Part shown: in pieces, positions 44,330 to 56,600 of the stretch
Layout of the letters: the number at the start of each line of letters is the position of its first letter
Numbering within the stretch: position 1 is the stretch's first letter
Assembly: GCA_907165275.2 (NCBI GenBank)
Contig: OU015652.1
Coordinates: forward strand, 14,089,001-14,153,000
DNA from: Zygaena filipendulae
Lineage: Eukaryota > Arthropoda > Insecta > Lepidoptera > Zygaenidae
Length of the DNA: 64,000 bases
Direction: 5' to 3'
The notes under the pieces: generated by a model
Databases searched by the model: none
Seen by the model: the letters and a program-made list of their open reading frames with translations, nothing else
Told to the model about the DNA's origin: nothing
Made by a program: the position numbers and the translations under genes

Positions 44330-44640
44330 ACGCGTTCCAGACCCCGACTTTCGCGTATCGTACAATTTATAGTTTCGCCTACCCCGTCCCAGTATCAGAT
44401 GTCGAATGCGCCCGCATTAATTGGAACGGACAGCGTAGATCTTTCGCGGGCTGATTTCTCGTTCGCTCTCGCAGTTCGACTTCTATAAATGGCGCGAAAC
44501 TTTATGGTATCGCGCGGTGCGTTGTTGCCGTCAAGTGTGCGCTCGCGCTGTCTTGTAATTGGTCGGACGACGTTTACACGCGACCAAGATGGCCGCTCGA
44601 TGCGATATGGCGACGAATAATTGACAAATAGTAGTCGGCT
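44330..44640. promoter_or_regulatory. CpG-rich block
   Basis: Balanced to GC-rich DNA with 'ttgtaattggtcgg' and 'aagatggccgctcgatgcg' (ATGGC matches the Pho/YY1 core). No recognised coding sequence. Possible regulatory DNA. Confidence 0.25.
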
Positions 44641-45159
44641 CGTTATACGTGCGCCTTTCTGAAAAGTGACCACTGTCTAGAGCTAGAGAGGTGACTGGAG
44701 CTAATTGGGATAGCATGTTATGAGGCCGTATGCTAAGTCGTCCCGAGCCAGCCGTGTTCGCTCCTAAGCAGATGTTGTCTTTGTGAACTGAAAGTGAGGA
44801 GACGATAGCAATCTTAGAATTCAATAACGAGTAACTGATATAACAACTATACAATACAAGTCAGGGGAATGACGTCTAAAAACCAAAACTCGCTCTACAT
44901 TAATGTTAATAGGGATAAACAACCTTTTGGGTGACTTTTACTAGTTTAAAATCTCTATAGTTTTTTTTTTAATTTATGTAAAAAAAATTGTTATTTTTAA
45001 CCATTGGGCGTGGTTTTTCGTGGAATAGATTCGTGAAATAGTAATATTTGCACAGCATAACATTATATTTTTAGCTACAATTGAGATTAAGGCTTTGCAC
45101 GAAATAAAATAAGGATGAGATCCTATGATGCATATATAAAACAAAAATAATGATTTGAT

Positions 45160-45287
45160 CACCCTATGTCCTCATCTGTACTCCTGGAAGTTGGCATGAA
45201 AAATTTTACGATCGGTTGAATAGTTAAGCTGTGAAAGCGTAGGTAACAAACAAACGCACGACACTCACAAACATAATATCTTATATA
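45160..45287 (-). mobile_element. Partial Helitron-like copy
   Basis: 'ccctatgtcctcatctgtac' to 'cataatatctta' matches the 5' two-thirds of the family in minus orientation; it stops at the palindromic element that follows. Confidence 0.5.
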
Positions 45288-45796
45288 CACACCGGCAGAA
45301 TTAGCGGAACATAAAAAGGCAGAGTATAGAAATAATTACGTATATATATTAAAACAAATTATTATCAGGCATAAAGTAACAAACTAATATACATCTTTTA
45401 ACATCGACTTTAAGAAGTTTTTAGTTAAATTTTATTAAAAATTATCAAAATTAAAAAAAATAAAAAAAATCTGTAGTTTGTGAGAACACAGACAATGTTG
45501 CAAATAAAAGTTAAATCACGAAGGGGAAACACACGTTATTAATCGTTCATTTATTTAGTGTTAAAATCACAGTAATCTTTATTTTGCAACATTATTTGTG
45601 TGCCCACAAATTAGAGAAAAATTGTTTTTTTTATTATTATTTTAAATAAAATTTAATAATTTTATTACAAACTTTTAAAGTGTTAAAAGATGTATATTAA
45701 TTTATTACTTCAAGTCTAATTATTATTTGTTTTAATATATATACGTAATTATTTCTATACTCTGCCTTTTTATGTTCCGCTAATTCTGCCGGTGTG
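45288..45796. mobile_element. Foldback element, about 509 bp, flanked by TATA
   Basis: Ends are CACACCGGCAGAATTAGCGG and its complement. About 75 terminal bases are essentially identical between arms, and weaker complementarity continues inward ('atatacatcttttaaca' on both arms, 'caatgttgcaaataaa' against 'tttgcaacattatttg'). TATA lies directly outside both ends (45284-45287, 45797-45800). No coding capacity. Confidence 0.75.
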
Positions 45797-45800
45797 TATA

Positions 45801-46105
45801 TATATAAAAGAAAGTCGTGTTGGTTACACTATTTATAACTCAAGAACGGCTGAACCGATTTGGCTGAAAATTGGTGGGGAGTTAGCTTAGAACCAGGAAA
45901 CGGACATATGTAGGATACTTTTTATCCCGGAATTCCCGCAGGGACTCCGGTCGGTGAAATCTCATGAAATTTTGCATACTTAGGTACACATTGTCAGGGG
46001 TACAGAGAAGGAGAAGGGGTACATAGGGTAGGTACTTTGCATTCCGGAATTCCTGCGGGATCTCCGAAATTTCCGCGGGTAACACCGCGGGGCACAGCTA
46101 GTTTA
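45801..46105 (+). mobile_element. Composite Helitron-like copy
   Basis: Two overlapping family 3' regions in the same orientation: one ending near 45960 ('cccgcagggactccggtcgg') and one from 45965 to 46105 ending 'caccgcggggcacagctag'. A second copy evidently inserted in, or replaced the tail of, the first. Confidence 0.55.
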
Positions 46106-46219
46106 TAATATACTTAAGAATATGTATGTGCAATATAGATACACAATAAACGGGTCCTTGCCGCTGTATCGAGATCATTGACAGTGTAAATATCATACAC
46201 AATCAAACTTCTTAAGTAT

Positions 46220-46490
46220 CTCGATGAGGCACAAGACGGCGCAAATTCGCGAAACGCTAAAAGGGTTTTGATGGATGCGTGTGCGACGCGACGAGTGTCC
46301 CCCGGCGCGGCGGCGACTGGCCGGCGACGCTGTCGGCCGGTGATTGATCTACTCCATAGACAATCGGTCGATCAATCAACGGCGTTCGGCCGTTATGACG
46401 TACGGTCCCGTCGCTCGGACGGACGGCGCGTCGCGCGTGTGGTCTGCGTTGAGCCTTATACCGAGAGTATTAAGAAGCAGAGATGAATTC
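46220..46490. promoter_or_regulatory. GC-rich block with TGATTGAT/ATCAATCA sites
   Basis: 'ccggtgattgatctactcc' and 'cggtcgatcaatcaacgg' lie about 40 bases apart in CpG-rich DNA. The pattern resembles the block at 27170-27310. Candidate enhancer. Confidence 0.3.
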
Positions 46491-46777
46491 GCGATGTGGG
46501 TGAGTTTTGTTGTTAAGGCCTCTGCAAGGGTCAGACTAGCACTGTTCGCTATAAACAATTTAATATCTAATCAAATAATTTTACTTAATTCATTTAAAAA
46601 GAAATCGACAGGAGTATAAGTGATTTTTTTTTAAACTACATATCTACTTATACAATCACGGACCGACCGTTCATAAATTCTTGTACATATTTTATTGTAT
46701 AGGTAATTTGTTTTATTATTTTAATAAACATCAAACACAAGTTATCACCTATGTACCTATCGATCATATTGTATTAA

Positions 46778-46985
46778 TCTCCACTAATATTATAAATACG
46801 AAAGTAACTCTGTCTATCTGTCTGTCTGTCCGTCTGTTACGCTTTCACGACTTAACAGCTCAACCGATCATCATGAAACTTTGCATACATATTGTTAGGC
46901 GGTACAGAGAAGGAAATACTTTTTGTCCCGGAATTCCCGCGGGAACTCTGAAATTAACGCGGGTGAAACCACGGGGAACAGCTAG
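46778..46985 (+). mobile_element. Helitron-like element with GTCT microsatellite
   Basis: Starts 'tccactaatattataaatac', carries a GTCT/GTCC run ('tctgtctgtctgtccgtctg') and ends 'accacggggaacagctag'. Such hitch-hiking GTCY repeats are a known property of this group. Confidence 0.7.
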
Positions 46986-47440
46986 TAATAAAATATGAAA
47001 ATTGAACATTTGTACATACTGTGCAGTAAAGAATAAATAAATAAAAGGATAATTGGCAAGATTTTCCACTAAGAAATTCACAGAATGTTCTATTATTGAT
47101 AACTGACACCTTGATTTAAATAAATGAACGTAAATAAAACAAGAAGACCACTATTAATTGCTATTTAAAGGCAACTTGTCACTAAAAATCCCGGTATTTG
47201 GTAAAAAAAAAAACAATTCCGATTTCTCATAAATAAAATCGTTAATTAAGATAATATTGCATACCTAATGTTATTGAACGACTTCTAGAAAATTCACGTT
47301 TTTACCTTGTACGTACGTACCTACGTAGGTACCTATATTTTGATGTGATAAATATTCATTGTGGCCAGAAATATTTATTATTCTAATAATTAAAACAAAA
47401 TAATAATAGATTTTGATATGCAATAATGATCATCATATTT

Positions 47441-47702
47441 GGACATAGATAAGCAATAGTGTGTTAACCCACACTGGAGAAATTTTGAGTAAATCGTATT
47501 TCAAAAGTAGAAGTGCCATTTTGTGTCAACATTTTTTATGTTCGATATTTAGTTACTTAGTTATTAATAGATAGATATTTAGTTATTTAAGCAATGTAGT
47601 AAGGTAAACACATAATTAAAAAACGTTCCCTAACTCTCAATAAATCGTTCTGAATCAATAACTTAATTTTGTGGGTTAACATGTTATTGCTTATCTGCGT
47701 CC
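47441..47702. mobile_element. MITE, 262 bp, possible ATTT duplication
   Basis: Terminal inverted repeats of about 32 bases with a few mismatches: left 'ggacatagataagcaatagt', right the complement of 'ggacgcagataagcaataac', both continuing to 'ttaacccaca'. ATTT flanks both ends. AT-rich interior, no frame. Confidence 0.65.
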
Positions 47703-48224
47703 ATTTATTAAGCTAATGTTTTTGGTGATCGAATAACGAATTGAAGTCAGAATATAAGACCTATGAGAGATGAACTAAGATCGAAACCCCTTCACGTATT
47801 ATGGTCATGAGAGTAAGTAGGTACATGATTTAAAAAGGACTTTTGGCGGGATTTTAAGTAGAAACGACGTCAGTTTTATTTCTTTGTTTTGCAAATTAGT
47901 TTATCGTGATTAATATTCTGTGAAAATGGTGGATTTTTCATAATAGTGATCCATTAGTGATGAACAGTGTGCGGAAACAATGAAATAAGATGAAATGGGG
48001 CGTTCGTCGGGAGGTTGTTGTTTTAACAACTTCCCACAGAGCGTCCTATTAAGGTTCAACTGTGAAGAGTTGCTGCCAAAAGTTCCGGTAAGGCATCCAA
48101 ATGCATCTCACCAATGAATTTCGATGTAAATAACTTCAGAAGAAGAAAAACACCACTGAATTGGCTGTATGGATTTAGTTTCCTTTGCTTTCCCCATTGG
48201 GGTAAATTAAACAAAAAAAAAATA
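47703..48224. other. Upstream DNA, nothing distinct
   Basis: A region around 47840-48120 has several short ATG-starting frames and resembles untranslated transcript sequence, but no gene can be supported. Confidence 0.3.
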
Positions 48225-48545
48225 TTTAAAAATCTATACTTATCTATAATAAAACTGTAGAGAGGTCAATTCTGTACATTGAATATAATAATATATTCAA
48301 AATTAATATTGCAGGATGAATGGAGATCAATACTGATGCCAAAAATGCAATCAGTAAATTTTTTTTCTGTCTGTCTGTCTGTCTGTATGTGCACGCATGG
48401 GCCAAAAACTACTGAAGGAATTTTAACCAAACTTGGTAAGATTGTAGTCCATACTCCTGGGCAGGTTATAGGCTATATAACATAACGCTAAGACACATAG
48501 GAGCTGAGCAGTGACGATAAATTTGAAGCAAGTCGGCTTTCGAGC
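48225..48545 (+). repeat. Repeat with (CTGT)n microsatellite
   Basis: Starts 'atctatacttatctataata' and carries 'ttctgtctgtctgtctgtct', then 'gtgcacgcatgggccaaaaactac', then 'gctcttatcctcgc'. It resembles another GTCY-associated lepidopteran repeat. Abuts the Helitron-like copy that follows. Confidence 0.4.
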
Positions 48546-48714
48546 TCTTATCCTCGCATACGTTTACTCAATCACGCAAAAACGGCTGAACGGATTTGGA
48601 TGAAATTGGGCGTGCACGTTGTCAGGGTTACAGAGAAGGACATAGGGTACTTTTTATCCCGGAATTTCCGCGGGAACTCCGAAATTACCGCGGGTGAAAC
48701 CGCGGGGCACAGCT
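48546..48714 (+). mobile_element. Helitron-like element, 5' end replaced
   Basis: From 'tttactcaatcacgcaaaaa' to 'accgcggggcacagcta'. Very close to the 4735 copy, with the CTAG end changed to CTATG. Confidence 0.65.
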
Positions 48715-49011
48715 ATGAAATAATACATAGCGAATAAGTAGGTAAGCAGGTACACGTACCATTGTAGGAAGCTAATAATAAATAGTTAATCGAATGATCG
48801 ATTCCGATATATTCGTAGACAAAGATGGCGTCGGATGATTGATAGTTTGTCAATTCTCGATGGATAAGTTGGGAATATATCAATAACTGTCAGCTCGGGC
48901 AGCGGTGAGAGATGCTCAAGAGATGCTATTTATTGATACAAATATAATTTGCAATAAAGGCTTTGGGAGTAATAGGTAAGATAATGTTAACATAATAATA
49001 ATAATAATAAT

Positions 49012-49499
49012 AATCCACTTCACAACACACAGATCTACTTGATCCCACACTAAGCTATAAGCTTGTGTCGTGGAAACCAAGCAAACGCGGTATATAATAC
49101 ACATATTATTACATATACATTATACAATAGATATATATACTAGCTGCCCCCCGCGATTTCATCCGCGGTAATTTCGGAGTTCCCGCGGAGGTTGCGGGAA
49201 AAAAGTACTCTATGACCTTCAGTTCCCGAGGGAATTCCGGGATAAAAACAATCCTATCTTTTAAGTTGGACCATATTATAAACGGTTGCAAAATTTTATC
49301 AAATAATCCGTTCACTAGTTTCGGAGTCCATCGCGGACAAACAACGTGACACGTGATTTATATATATTAGAAGATACACACCCAGACTGGAAAATGGAAC
49401 CCTGTGTTCATCACACATAGTCCACCCCCACCGGGAATCGAACCCGGAACCTCTCGATTAGCGGGCAGGCATGGTAACCATTGCGCCAATCGGGTCGCC
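49012..49499 (-). mobile_element. tRNA-derived SINE interrupted by a Helitron-like element
   Basis: On the minus strand the head (49499-49376) reads 'gacccgattggcgcaatgg' and an intact B box in 'ggttccgggttcgattcccg'. The body resumes after the insertion at 49139-49015 ('ttggtttccacgacacaagc', 'gtgtgttgtgaagtg') and ends in an (ATT)n tail at about 48991-49014. Same family as 18735-18985, with the insertion near the junction of head and body. Confidence 0.8.
49140..49374 (-). mobile_element. Helitron-like element inside the SINE
   Basis: On the minus strand: A|TCTTCTAATATATATAAATC ... GCTAG|T. Long internal identity with 55743-55972 ('cacgttgtttgtccgcgatg', 'tcccgcaacctccgcgggaac'), so these two copies form a recent subfamily distinct from the 4735 type. 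Confidence 0.8.
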
Positions 49500-49818
49500 A
49501 AAGTGACAAAACTTTCGTATAGGTATACTCAGACCAAATAAAGACTAAAGACGGAACGTCTCGAACAACGAAGTGAAGCCGGTTGCGTATGCATGTGGTG
49601 ATTAGGAAAGTGTATGGATTTGCAAAGTTTACTTAGGATTTGTGGTGTCTTTTTCTTGTAATTGTGTGCGTGTTTCTGTGTACGTGCACGGCGTGGTGTC
49701 TTTTTTCTGGCTTCACTTGTTTGTTCTACGCGTTCCGTCTTTAGTTTTTATTTGGTCTGAGTGTTTATAATAAATCTCGTATCACCGATGCGAGAACAAC
49801 TTAAAGAGATTTTAATAA
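49500..49818. other. Upstream DNA, nothing distinct
   Basis: Balanced sequence. The words 'agaccaaataaagactaaag' (near 49531) and the complement of 'agaccaaataaaaactaaag' (near 49739) form an inverted repeat of about 30 bases, including 'gacggaacg' and 'cgttccgtc', about 230 bases apart, possibly a further short TIR element at about 49529-49761. Confidence 0.4.
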
Positions 49819-50150
49819 CTAGTTGTCCCCCGCGGTAATTTCGGAGTTTCCGCAGGAATTCCAGGATAAACAGTACGTATGAACCTTCCTCTTGAATCAA
49901 TCTATTTATTGGTGAAAACCGCATGAAAATCGATTCAGGTGTTATTGTGATTCGGCGGAGGACTTAGTTTTATAATACGTACAAGGATGCGAATGTGAGT
50001 TTGTTTGTACACACGCCTACACTAACACGCCTTTACTACTCAACCGATCATCATGGAATTTAGCACACACGTTGTCAGGGGTACAGAAAAGGATATTATG
50101 GTACTTTTCATCCCGGAATTCCCACAGGAAATCCAAAATCGTACTCAAGA
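49819..50150. mobile_element. Two partial Helitron-like copies, opposite orientation
   Basis: 49819-49988 is minus ('ctagttgtcccccgcggtaa' and 'ggtgaaaaccgcatgaaaat'), followed by a plus copy to about 50150 ('gcgaatgtgagtttgtttgt' to 'cccggaattcccacaggaa') lacking its hairpin end. Confidence 0.5.
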
Positions 50151-51326
50151 TTGTAATTTCGTCTACTAAATTAAAAAAATATTGCACAGTAACTATTTAT
50201 AGAGTCCGAACACTAAATGTGCTAGTTACACATTCAAGTGATTGGCAACTTTGTTCTCTGTAGAAAAATTGAGATAACTGAAGTTTATTTAAGTAACTTA
50301 AAATTGTTAAAAAATATAATTCACAAGCGTCCGATCAAAAAGCTCCACCGGTAGGGTGTCCATAATAAACCTGTCCATTCGAGGACACACCGATACTTGA
50401 AATTGTACTTATCAGTGGACATAACGTCGTCAATTTTACGACGGCCTCGCGTCGGCTATAGGCTAATAAATTTCTACAAAATGTCAAGTAAAGAGATTTC
50501 ATTCCGCGGATCAGGAGAACTGTATCGGTATTCCAATGATATAGTGGTTGTATTAAGAAGAAAATGTATAATCATAATGAATTTATTTTATATGTGCCAC
50601 TGTCAATGCAATTCGCTTTGAGTGTTGCGATCTCTTTCGTAACCGCAATGATTATGGATTTTTGGTTTCTGACATAAAGGTATTATGGCCGGATTTTATT
50701 GCTTAGTGTTTAATATCGATTACGATATTCGTGGCTATAAAACCTTATAGTATAATATCTTATCAATAAGCGCTTTGAAACAATAAAATATTTTACAATG
50801 ACGCCGATCAGGTTTTAAATACAAAACACGCAAGATTGTTTCAGTCACAAAGGGAGCTTGCCATAAAGTGCATTACCAGCCGACCGGTTAGCTCGTACGA
50901 AAAGCGATCTGTGTAATTCTAATTAGGCAATTGAAGCAGTGCCCTCTGCTAATGGCGGACGTTCGGTGCTATAAAGTAGGCGCTATCTGATCGTGTGAAC
51001 ACGCTGTCCGCGTGTCCGGCGCACATTGTCCGCGGACATGCGACGCTTTGTCACCCTACTGCCCACGCTACGCGCACCGTTCTATACCTAGTTGTTTTTA
51101 TTACGTCTATACCCGTCCACGAGTAGGTGTTTTACGAGTGTAAGATTCAAATTTTTATTGTCTTATAAAGACGAAACACCGATGAAAGTTCGGTTCTCCG
51201 AAGAATGATATCATAATAGACGGTAATTGATATTGGTTTTTATTTATTATGCAATTACTTCATCTTGCTAACCTTTCTGTTATAATTTTATAACATCGCA
51301 CACAATAGGTATGTTGATGACTATAA
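50151..51326. other. Upstream DNA with a balanced block
   Basis: 50870-51080 is GC-richer with 'gtgtaattctaattaggcaatt' (homeodomain-like TAATTA words) and 'ctaatggcgg'. Possible regulatory DNA. No gene. Confidence 0.3.
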
Positions 51327-51615
51327 AAATCAAAATTCTAATTAGTCCTTCAGTTAGAAAATAAAAAAATAATGGACACGTATTTTTTGCTTTTTCAAGT
51401 TCATGAAAATATACATAGATATAGCGCAATAAAGTTTAGGATGGGGGCTAGTCACTAACCGCTATACCAAGCCCCCTTACAAATTGCACCGGATAGTGAC
51501 GTCACGCGAATTTCAACTCGATGTATCGCCGTTGTTTTTTGATTAAGTAAAAAAAAATACGTGCCCAATATTTTTTATTAATCTACATACCGGAAAAAAA
51601 AAAATTTTAACCCAC
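51327..51615 (+). repeat. Dispersed repeat F, copy 2
   Basis: 'ctaattagtccttcagttag' to 'atctacataccgg'. Keeps only the second TGACGTCA octamer (51497-51504). Confidence 0.65.
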
Positions 51616-53379
51616 AACTAAGATCTACGATGTACATTCTGCTTTAGACAAAATATCTTCATTTGTTACCGAATACCGCACTATTATGCAAGTAATATTC
51701 GATGTGCAGAAATATATTATTCTTTTAAAAAAGAAGGAATAGCATCACACCCAAGTGTTGTGACCCCAAAGTAGACACCAACTCGGCATAGCGCTTGTTT
51801 CAGCGAAGCTCTTAGGGAATGTGCCCGCGCATCGTTTATATTCAATTACAAAAAAAAAGTCCGTATTCAATAACGATTAAGACGAACAACTTATTACACT
51901 TCACGCCGTTCATTATGATAACACAATCGATCAACAAAACCCTTTTGGTGAAATCTAAACGATAAAACCGACCCGGTAAATAAGGCCATCTCCAGCCGCG
52001 GATGTGTACGGACGATAATAAATTACAAACTAAAAACACTGCGGTTGACAAGTGTGGACGCGGCAACAAGGATACACACTCAGTGTTCTTATTGATGGAA
52101 ACATTTCAAATGCCATTTAGATAGTGCATTGGCGTTGACGCATTATTATTATTGTGGGATCGGAATGGCGTGTCGTCCGGCGACATGGGATAGGCGCTCG
52201 GCGGGTTAAAACTTAGATGTTCGGTTTTATACATTTTCAAATTACCTACACGTCTCCAACTGATATCTGTTTTGGACTCGATACACGAAATGAGCTGACA
52301 ATAATAAGGGAAATATTATAAGTGGATCTTTTTTTGTATATGAACCCAGAGCTGACCAAGCTACGGTGCGTGATATGAGAAATGATAGTTACCGCCATTC
52401 CAAATGCAAATACACCACTTAATTCACACTTAACGGTCGTTTCTGACAGAATTTTTACGATCGTAAACGAAAAAAAAAACGCATAAAGAATTATGTTTTA
52501 TCAACTGCCCACGACACGATCGATAGATCGTAAAAGCTTTTTTTTTTTACTTGACCACATCGATCGTAAATCGAGCCGAGGTCCCCGTGAAATCCTTACG
52601 CGTTTGACGCGGCCCGAACGATAAAGTACGTCAAAATACGATCTGTTAAACGTCCAATAACAACCATAAATATATGCGGCGGTGTGTGTGTGTATGTTTA
52701 AAGTTAACAAAACAACTTGCTGAATTTATTGACGGATGCGTGTGTGCAACTCCGACTCTAACACGCGATTGAATCTGGATAATCTATGCTTTGTAACTAC
52801 TAACAACATTTGAAAATAGAATTCACATTCGACGAATGCGGAAGCGCTTTCGTTTCCAGCCACTATCTGTGATTGGTCGAATCAAATACTTACCTACACT
52901 CTTAAAATGACACGCAAGAAATGCGAAGCTAAGGAATCTCAATACATACAGCGCAATTCCTTAGGCAGACAAACAATAGGAGATGATGCCAAAAGTAAAC
53001 AAAGACACCCTGAAACCCACGGGTTATCTGCCATTTACATAATAACCAATGAAAGACAATCTTAGAGCACAGAAATAGCAATAAAACCGACTAATAATAA
53101 ATAAAACAAACATAATGTACCTACTTATCAATAAAACCAAAGAGGAACTAACTGTATCCGATTTCAAATCGTAAAACAGTCGTAAAAGATTGACGGGCGG
53201 ACAAATTTAATGCTATCTCAAATACGTTCATATGCGACACAAAAAAAAATCGTATCTATGCGGAAACGGAACTCAACAGACGTTCCATTACCACTGAGTT
53301 TACTGAGTTATCACTAACCCAATTTATATTTCATCGTTTTTCTATCACTAATATTTAAAAAACAAAGACCTCCACCACG
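51616..53379. other. Upstream DNA, no gene seen
   Basis: Mostly AT-rich. 52500-52700 is more balanced ('atcgatcgtaaatcgagccg', 'aaccataaatatatgcggcg'). No repeat family recognised. Confidence 0.35.
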
Positions 53380-53745
53380 TCTGTCCGTGTGTCTATTCGC
53401 GATAAACTCAAAAACTACTAAACAGATTTTCATGCGGTTTTCATCAATAGATAGAGTGGTTCAGGAGAAAGGTTTAGAAACATAATTTGTCATGTAGAAA
53501 CTGTAGGAAGAGGCGGAAAAGTGCATTTTTTGCCCACTACACGTTATCAGGGGTACAGAGAAAAACTAGTAAAGTACGGTTTCACACGCGGTTATTTCGG
53601 AGCTTCCGCGGGAATTCCAAGACAAAATGTATCCTATGTTGTTTTCTGTATCCCTGACAACGTGTATGCAAAATTTCATGATAATCCGTTGACGCGTTAA
53701 AGCGTAACAAACAAACTCACTTTCGCATTTATATAAGGATAAAAC
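53380..53745. mobile_element. Helitron-related repeats, two pieces
   Basis: 53380-53560 ('aaaaactactaaacagattt', 'ttttcatcaatagatagagt') matches another variant also seen in reverse at about 49890-49945. 53575-53745 is a minus-strand copy of the main family ('cggtttcacacgcggttatt' to 'atttatataaggat'). Confidence 0.5.
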
Positions 53746-55742
53746 TGTTATTATAGTCATAAAACAATCTGTTGAAAGCTGACTTCCCGCACTTTATAGA
53801 TAGGTTATGTGTAAGTAGGCAACTTATTATGCCTTTGGATATCAATCATCAGCTCATTAATCAAGCCATAACGGATGTTGGATCGCAATTAAGGAGGCTT
53901 GTTCGACTAACATAAAGATCGAGTGCTTTATTTCAAATATGGACCGATGGCGTTAAAAATTCGCCTAAAACCGAACGATGAATATTGGAGCTTTTTTTTG
54001 TGTCTGTTTTTTACGCGTATCACGTAAGTAAAAATTAATAAACAGTATTCGACTTTCTTAAAGTCTAATTTAAATGTTTTCATCGTAATCAGTTCATGAA
54101 AAGTAAAGTTTTAACAAACCACCACGCGGGTGAAGCCGTAATCATTACACTTCTAAGATATTTCCACTTTCCGATTTCCACAGCTTTCATCGAACATTTC
54201 AAATTAGTGGACTAGAAACAATATTTTTTTCCACAAAAATAACTCTCGCCGAAACGTCAGGCAAAAAAGGTAAGAAAAAACATCGCGTTCAAGTCCCGCG
54301 TAATTTTACATAATATAAAAATAACTCTGCTCAACTAATAAGAGAAATAAAAAATATAATTTAATTAAGGTATTTTAGAACGAACGGGACGGAAGCGTCT
54401 GACAAAAATGACCGACGCTCGATCAAAACTCACCCAACACGTCAACGATTTGGCGCCGCTGGTGAGTAAATGGAAAAAAAAACCTCTTTCATCTAACAAA
54501 ATGATAAATTTCGTAAAAGAAAAAGTTAACTTGTAAAAAAAGCGACGAAAAGGCATCAAAGGTTGGTATCTCAATGCCCTGTATATCAATCAAGGATTGT
54601 AACAGAGATTGTTTATACTCTACGATACGATATCGTAACGATATTAATATAATATTTGAGTCAGTGTCCACTCTCCTTACAGATAAGAACTGGTGGCATG
54701 ATAAGATTAATTGGACGAATCCGAAATATCGTAACAGGATTCATAATCCAATGTAGGTAAACTGAATTCGTGTAGCAACATTCAAACCAAAAATGAAATA
54801 GATTTATATAATCTTAAGATTATTAAAATGACCAATTTGTTATTTATGGCTAGGTTGTATTTATTTAGATACCTATACAATAAACTTAAATTTGTTATAA
54901 AATATGTTACTGATGAGTACTTACTTATGAGTATTTTAACGATAATACCTGAATATTATTAAAAATAAATAATTTAAACAAACTTAGGCCCCTATTATTG
55001 AACACTATTCAAACTTGACACGCTTCCGTTTGTCTTTTTATTAATTTTCCAGTAAAATGAGCGAGACAGTACATCTTGAGATCGTATTCAAGTTATAATA
55101 TACGGGCCGAAGAGTCGCAGAATTCAGTTTTACCTGAACAATAAATAAAGATCGAATTATTGTAAAGATTTCTCATTTTCATTTTAGTCTCTCTGGCCCC
55201 GACGATATTTCAAATAAATTCTTTTTTAATTAAAGTCGTACCGTATAAACGAAAACTAAATTTCGTTAAGCCGTGACTACGACAAATTTATTAGTCTCGG
55301 TGTATTATAAATATTTCTTCTTTTTTTTTGTTATAAATTTCATAAAAAGCATAATGAATTGGTCGACGGATGTTCTTATAGATTGCCGACGACGCGACGG
55401 TGTCTGTCTGTGATGAGTTGACCGAATTGTACTTTTATAATTGTAGCGTAAACTCGATTTGATGATCTTGTTTCCTTCTTTTTGTGTATCTAGATAATTA
55501 ATTTCATCATTAGGAACGGAACAGAATTCCAAATTCAGAAATGGAGACATTAAAAAATCTATAATGTCTCACTGATGCTAAAACTACGGATAAAAATCAT
55601 TTATTTGGGTCTAGTTTATATTGTGTAGGTATCTCTTAGTAGTTTGGAGTCTTTTACCTCGGTTTTCTCTTACATATACCTACTCGTACATACCATATCT
55701 TTACTGTTCGCGTTTAAACCTTTACATACCAAATTTTTTTCA
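53746..55742. other. Upstream AT-rich DNA, no gene seen
   Basis: No recognised family. 54565-54760 has short open frames on both strands without family resemblance. Confidence 0.35.
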
Positions 55743-55972
55743 TCTAATATATATAAATCACGTGTCACGTTGTTTGTCCGCGATGGACTCCGAAACTACT
55801 GAACGGATTTTGATAAAATTTTGCAACCGTTTATAATATGGTCCAACTTAAAAGATAGGATAGTTTTTATCCCGGAATTCCCTCGGGAACTGAAGGACAT
55901 AGAGTACTTTTTTCCCGCAACCTCCGCGGGAACTCCGAAATTACCGCGGGTGAAATCGCGGGGGACAGCTAG
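55743..55972 (+). mobile_element. Helitron-like element, twin of 49140-49374
   Basis: A|TCTAATATATATAAATCACG ... GGGACAGCTAG|T. Internal sequence is almost the same as the copy inside the SINE. Confidence 0.8.
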
Positions 55973-56339
55973 TCTAAGTATATATTTTAATACGTAGCAT
56001 AATTGCAGAACATGAATAAATCTTTCTTAAATTTAATAATTAATTGAGCTACTTAAGACGAGTCTACTCTAATATCTACTTTACTATCATGAATGGTCGA
56101 GTGTTTGTTTGTCCGGTTTTCACGTCGCCATGATTCAACGGATCGACGTGATTTTATGCACAATAGATAAAAGCTAGTTTAGAAAGAAATAACAGCAAAA
56201 ACTAACAAATCCGATGAAAAATTGTAAACGAAAGAAACCCGCTTCAAGCTTTCTCATATATATAAATCTCCAATTACGTATAACGCATTGCGATCAACTT
56301 AAAAATTAGTCTTCGAAGCCAAAACTTGTCCCCTTGTGT
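55973..56339. other. Upstream DNA, nothing distinct
   Basis: AT-rich. A faint repeat-like 'gtttgtttgtccggttttca' near 56105 may be a degraded element. Confidence 0.3.
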
Positions 56340-56600
56340 CTCCTACTAATTGATAATTAGTATTCCGGCGACAGACCGCTGCCCAGGCCTACGTGTGCCC
56401 CCTAGACGGGGGTGGCAGGCGCGGGGCGCCGTCGGGGGGCGCCAGGGGGCGGTCAATGCAGCATCAGCACGTTTAAGACGAAGACGTCTGGTATTGACAC
56501 GGCGGTAAAGACATCGAATCCATTGGGATTGGTGAAAGACGTGATTTGCAAGGTCCGAGCGATTAAGGCGGGGAGCAGACGGCGCGATTGGGCTGTCGCA
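56340..56600. promoter_or_regulatory. GC-rich island
   Basis: G-rich start ('gacgggggtggcaggcgcgg') followed by balanced sequence with 'gcgattaaggcgggg'. No known coding product. Candidate enhancer or boundary. Confidence 0.25.

Noticed and set aside
49376..49499. tRNA gene on the minus strand
   Set aside because: Same SINE head as above, with an intact B box but no proper 3' acceptor end.
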